Positions 60,918 to 64,000 of a DNA stretch of 64,000 bases are shown in pieces. A program made the position numbers and the translations under genes. Source of the stretch: Casuarina equisetifolia (taxonomy: Eukaryota; Streptophyta; Magnoliopsida; Fagales; Casuarinaceae); contig CM052355.1 in assembly GCA_028551475.1 (NCBI GenBank), positions 16,079,543 to 16,143,542 of the forward strand. Direction: 5' to 3'. Positions within the stretch are counted from its first letter, which is position 1; each line of letters opens with the position of its first letter. A model generated the notes under the pieces. That model did no database searches. It was not told where the DNA came from and saw nothing but the letters and a program-made list of their open reading frames with translations.

Positions 60918-61457
60918 TAATCTCTCGAGAATGATTGGAAACATATTTTATGACCAAAATTGAAAATAAGGATGTTAGTTCTTAAAATGTCTGATGTAAG
61001 TAAAAAATTAATTTATGAAGTGAAGAGTTCTTTCTTTAATTTTAATTTTACTACAAAGATTTTATTTTTCAATGTGAAAATTTTATCTTACACACATTCT
61101 TCTATATCATATAAAGTAGAGCCAATTCAATTTGAACTTTAGTATCATTTTAGTAAGTTTAAAGTCTAACTTAAAAGCTATCTCATGAATTGATTTTTTT
61201 TTTTAATTTAAGTTATGACATGTAGATCTTATTTCTAAATGATTCTCATTGTGCAAAACTCAGTAGTAAGTATAGGTAGTTGATTTTAACTTTAGTTATT
61301 TTTTATCATCTTTCAAACTTATCTAAGATTATTGAATGTGAACCCAATTATTTATCATATTTGTTTAATCATATGCAGGATATTAGGAAACTTCTCAATC
61401 ATTAAAAGGAAAAATGGATCACCAAGATGGTGCATAAAAACTTCTTCACCAACACAC
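60918..61457. other. 540-bp spacer between two inverted LTRs
   Basis: AT-rich, no coding signal. This is target DNA lying between the solo LTR and the oppositely oriented LTR. Confidence 0.6.
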
Positions 61458-63088
61458 TGTTGGGTTTTATGGCTTAACAAGAAAAGGGGGTTGAATTGTT
61501 TAACCTAAAAACCAACTACAATTTTTTTTCTCTAAAATGGTTCTATGAATTTATACAATTCACACAAATATAACAAGAAAATAGCAAGCAAATGAAGTAA
61601 TGATTTGTTATAGAGCAATAAGTCTAACTTACTAGTAAGGCAACAAATTTATAACAATTCAATAGCTAGATAGTTATCAACAATCAAAAAGTTAATTTCA
61701 ACCAAGTAAAGGGAAGAAAAACACCAAATTTGCCATGGTGGTTCGGGACTCAATCCTTGAGTCCTACGTCCACCCTTTTCTCCTTCAATCCAACCAATTG
61801 AAGTCTCCTTTACTCAAAATAGATTAAGAGAAAACATTCACCCTAATCTAAACAATTCCTTCTCAAAGGAATTCTTAAGTGCAATTACAAGATATGATCA
61901 AAAGATCATGTACAAATGCAAATCCCCAAATAATATGATGGTTTGTGGGATATTGCTAGTCAAAGGAGCAATTCAAGTATGAATAATAAAGTTCAAAGCT
62001 CCTATCATGAAATCTCCAATTTCAGCAAATTAGGGTTTCAGATTTTTCACAATATTTATGTGCAATATGTATTCCTAAATGTAATCAACATATAAATAAT
62101 GTTATACATGGTACAATCAATTGTATAATCAAAGAATAAGTTGAATAATCAAATATCACCGAATCCTTGTGAGTCACCGAGAGATGAGCGAACTTGGATC
62201 AAATAATAGAGTGAGCTCAAAAGATTGTTTTGTTGTAAAGAGAACACTTCAAATAGATGTTAATCAACATCCTTTTTTTCACGCATGTGTTCTTCTTAGA
62301 TAAAGAATAAATCTAGGGCTTTTTAGATCAACCTTGAGCTGTAGCCTTTCTCCCGTTAGAAACAGTGAGCCATCCATCAAATCAACCTTAAATCATTTCT
62401 TAGAACCTCAATCCAACCGTTCTGACATCCTGTCTTCTCTAAGATCCTCTCGTTGAGGATTTGGTACTAAAGATAATGAAGGTGTCATTGGAGGTTGGCT
62501 TCTTTTTGAAAGACAACAATTAGGGCACTAATCGAAGACCCCTTACTTAAGCACACTTTTGTTAAGTTGAACGATGCTGTAACATTATGTAATCAGGTAA
62601 GAAGTGGGCAGGGCTTGTACAACATATGCAGGCCTTGACACAAGCCAGCTTTTAACGAGCTCAGTCCAACAATATAAGCACAGTCTAACAATATAAGCAC
62701 GATCCATAAATATAAGCACGGTCCAGCAATATAAGCATTTAGCAAGCTCACATTTAATGTAACATATAAACTCACTTGAATTAAGATCAAGCTTGAATAA
62801 AAGCTCCTTATATTTTCCTACAAGTGTAGAAAGCCAAGTATCAATTTTCTTAAAATATATTCAAATATATTTTTTAACACCATTCATAAATAGATTTCTC
62901 AAGAACACTTTAAAAAGAGTATCTTATTATAAAATGTAAGAACTCGGCTACTTTATAATATCATTGATTGATATTATAATTTGTACACCTTTTACCTCTT
63001 ATAATTTTCTTTTGCACATATGGAAAATATTTTTCAAAAAAAAATTCATAAATAAATTTTGTCACAAAGAAATCCTTATTTTCCAACA
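61458..63088 (-). repeat. 3' LTR (1.63 kb) of a - strand copia element
   Basis: On the - strand it begins TGTTGGAAAATAAGG at 63088 and ends CCCAACA at 61458. It is preceded by a polypurine tract (AAAAAAAGGGGAGA, about 63091-63105). Copia RNase H lies just upstream at 63668-64000, so this is the 3' LTR of an element that continues beyond the window. Confidence 0.88.
62664..62738 (+). repeat. Minisatellite, about 19 bp x 4, inside the LTR
   Basis: Four degenerate units built on TCCAACAATATAAGCAC. The corresponding place in the solo LTR (about 59738-59815) has related but more eroded sequence, so the array was probably ancestral to both LTRs. Confidence 0.8.
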
Positions 63089-64000
63089 ATCTCCCCTTTT
63101 TTTATGGTGACAAAATTATCACAATAGCACAAAACATGTCATTAAGCAACATAAGTTGGATATGGCATGAACATATTTTTCATGAGGATTTATAAAACCA
63201 AGTTTGCAAAAGTTGATCATAGCTTAGTTAGGTTCATGAATTATACTTCAACTACTCAACATTCATATCATATGATCAGCAAGCAAATCCTATCATGTTC
63301 TAACACCGTAAAGCACATAGGTTTGTTTTTTTTTTTCTTTTTCTTTTTTTTTTTTAAAAAACAAACAAGGTGTTAGCAAGATATCCCACATTCTACACTT
63401 CTAAGTTAGAGATGGGACTAAACATGTGCACTACTATTATTCTCTTCCCTTTTTTGTCATAAGCAAAAAGACTAACATAGATAGGCAAGTAATTATGTGT
63501 GGAGAGTAAAAAATGAACTAGTAGAAAGATAAGGATAGAAATCTAACTGGATGTGGCTAGATTAGAAGTAGAGCAGTTCCCCCTTAAACTAAGTAAGTGG
63601 TTTGAACAAGTAAAAGAGCAAAAATAGTGCGGTAAAGGAGAATAGAAAATTTAAACATTTTCAAGCACTAACATTCCAAGCTCCTTTCAAAAGCATAAAA
63701 CCTTTCTTTATGTAAAGGTTTGGTTAGGATATCAGCAATATGTTGATCAATGCATACAAATTCAAGCACAACATCACCTTTTTGAACATGATCCCTAATG
63801 ACATGATGTCTAATTTCTATATGCTCAATTTTAGAGTGTTGTATAGGATTCTTAGTAAGATTAATGGCACTAGTGTTGTCATATCTTAATTCAACTTTCT
63901 GTGATATACCATAATCCTCTAATTGTTGTTTCATCCATAAAATGTGAGCACAACTACTAGTTGCAGCTATGTATTCGACTTCAATGGAGGAAAAAGCTAC
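63089..64000 (-). mobile_element. Ty1/copia element (SIRE/Maximus-like), RNase H end, continues off the window
   Basis: - strand, 64000 to about 63660: the reading SSIEVEYIAATSSCAHILWM at the window edge continues into KQQLEDYGI, YDNTSAINLTKNPIQHSKIE and HIEIRHHVIRDHVQKGDVVL, then IADILTKPLHKERF. This is the C-terminal part of copia RNase H, including the DNTSAI motif and the closing ADILTKPL block. The reading stays open for at least 88 residues, unlike the other elements here, so it is the best preserved. 63105-63660 is non-coding 3' internal sequence with a T/A tract at 63325-63360. Confidence 0.88.

Noticed and set aside
32330..63088. The many direct and inverted repeats considered as a CRISPR-like or satellite array
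   Set aside because: Each is explained by LTRs, LINE ends or short tandem duplications. Spacing is irregular and this is a plant nuclear genome.

Overview
This is eukaryotic plant nuclear DNA. Genes are split by GT-AG introns, intergenic DNA is AT-rich, and the non-genic half is full of decayed LTR retrotransposons and LINE 3' ends. Gene content (PSB33, ERF019/020-type factor, plant DUF506, steroleosin-like dehydrogenase) points to a eudicot. Repeat style and compact introns suggest a woody species such as grapevine, but the species call is an inference.

Layout. 1-2.35 kb: last six exons of a mitochondrial methyltransferase (NDUFAF5-like), + strand. 2.4-6.7 kb: decayed Ty3/gypsy pol (- strand) and miniature-LTR-like debris. 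6.8-10.5 kb: plastid-targeted AlgH/UPF0301 gene, + strand, with a 116-bp tandem duplication and a perfect 28-bp hairpin in intron 2. 11.75-17.2 kb: eight-exon CDK-like kinase with an N-terminal acylation signal, - strand. 20.7-23.4 kb: 11-beta-hydroxysteroid dehydrogenase-like gene, + strand, with an antisense tRNA-Asn(GTT) in an intron. 24.9-25.4 kb: single-exon AP2/ERF gene, - strand. 28.5-30.9 kb: PSB33-like Rieske-fold thylakoid protein, - strand. 31-45 kb: repeat block built around a degenerate 12-kb Ty1/copia element (- strand) with matching LTRs and a 5-bp target duplication; a LINE fragment and an Athila-like gag-protease region lie inside it. 49.2-50.9 kb: three-exon DUF506 gene, + strand, with an inferred GC-AG intron and an in-frame (Glu-Tyr) repeat. 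52.1-64 kb: a degenerate 6.5-kb copia element, a solo LTR of about 1.63 kb, and a related LTR in opposite orientation that belongs to a copia element running off the right edge.

The genes are independently transcribed housekeeping, chloroplast and signalling genes, not a pathway cluster. Their neighbourhood recalls two Arabidopsis chromosome 1 segments (around At1g22800-22810 and At1g71500-71530), suggesting an ancestral gene order. I found no convincing new biological system. The most useful observations are the GC-AG intron, the intronic duplication and hairpin, the tRNA nested in an intron, the inverted LTR pair, and a possible small plastid-protein gene cut off by a copia insertion near 52.58 kb.
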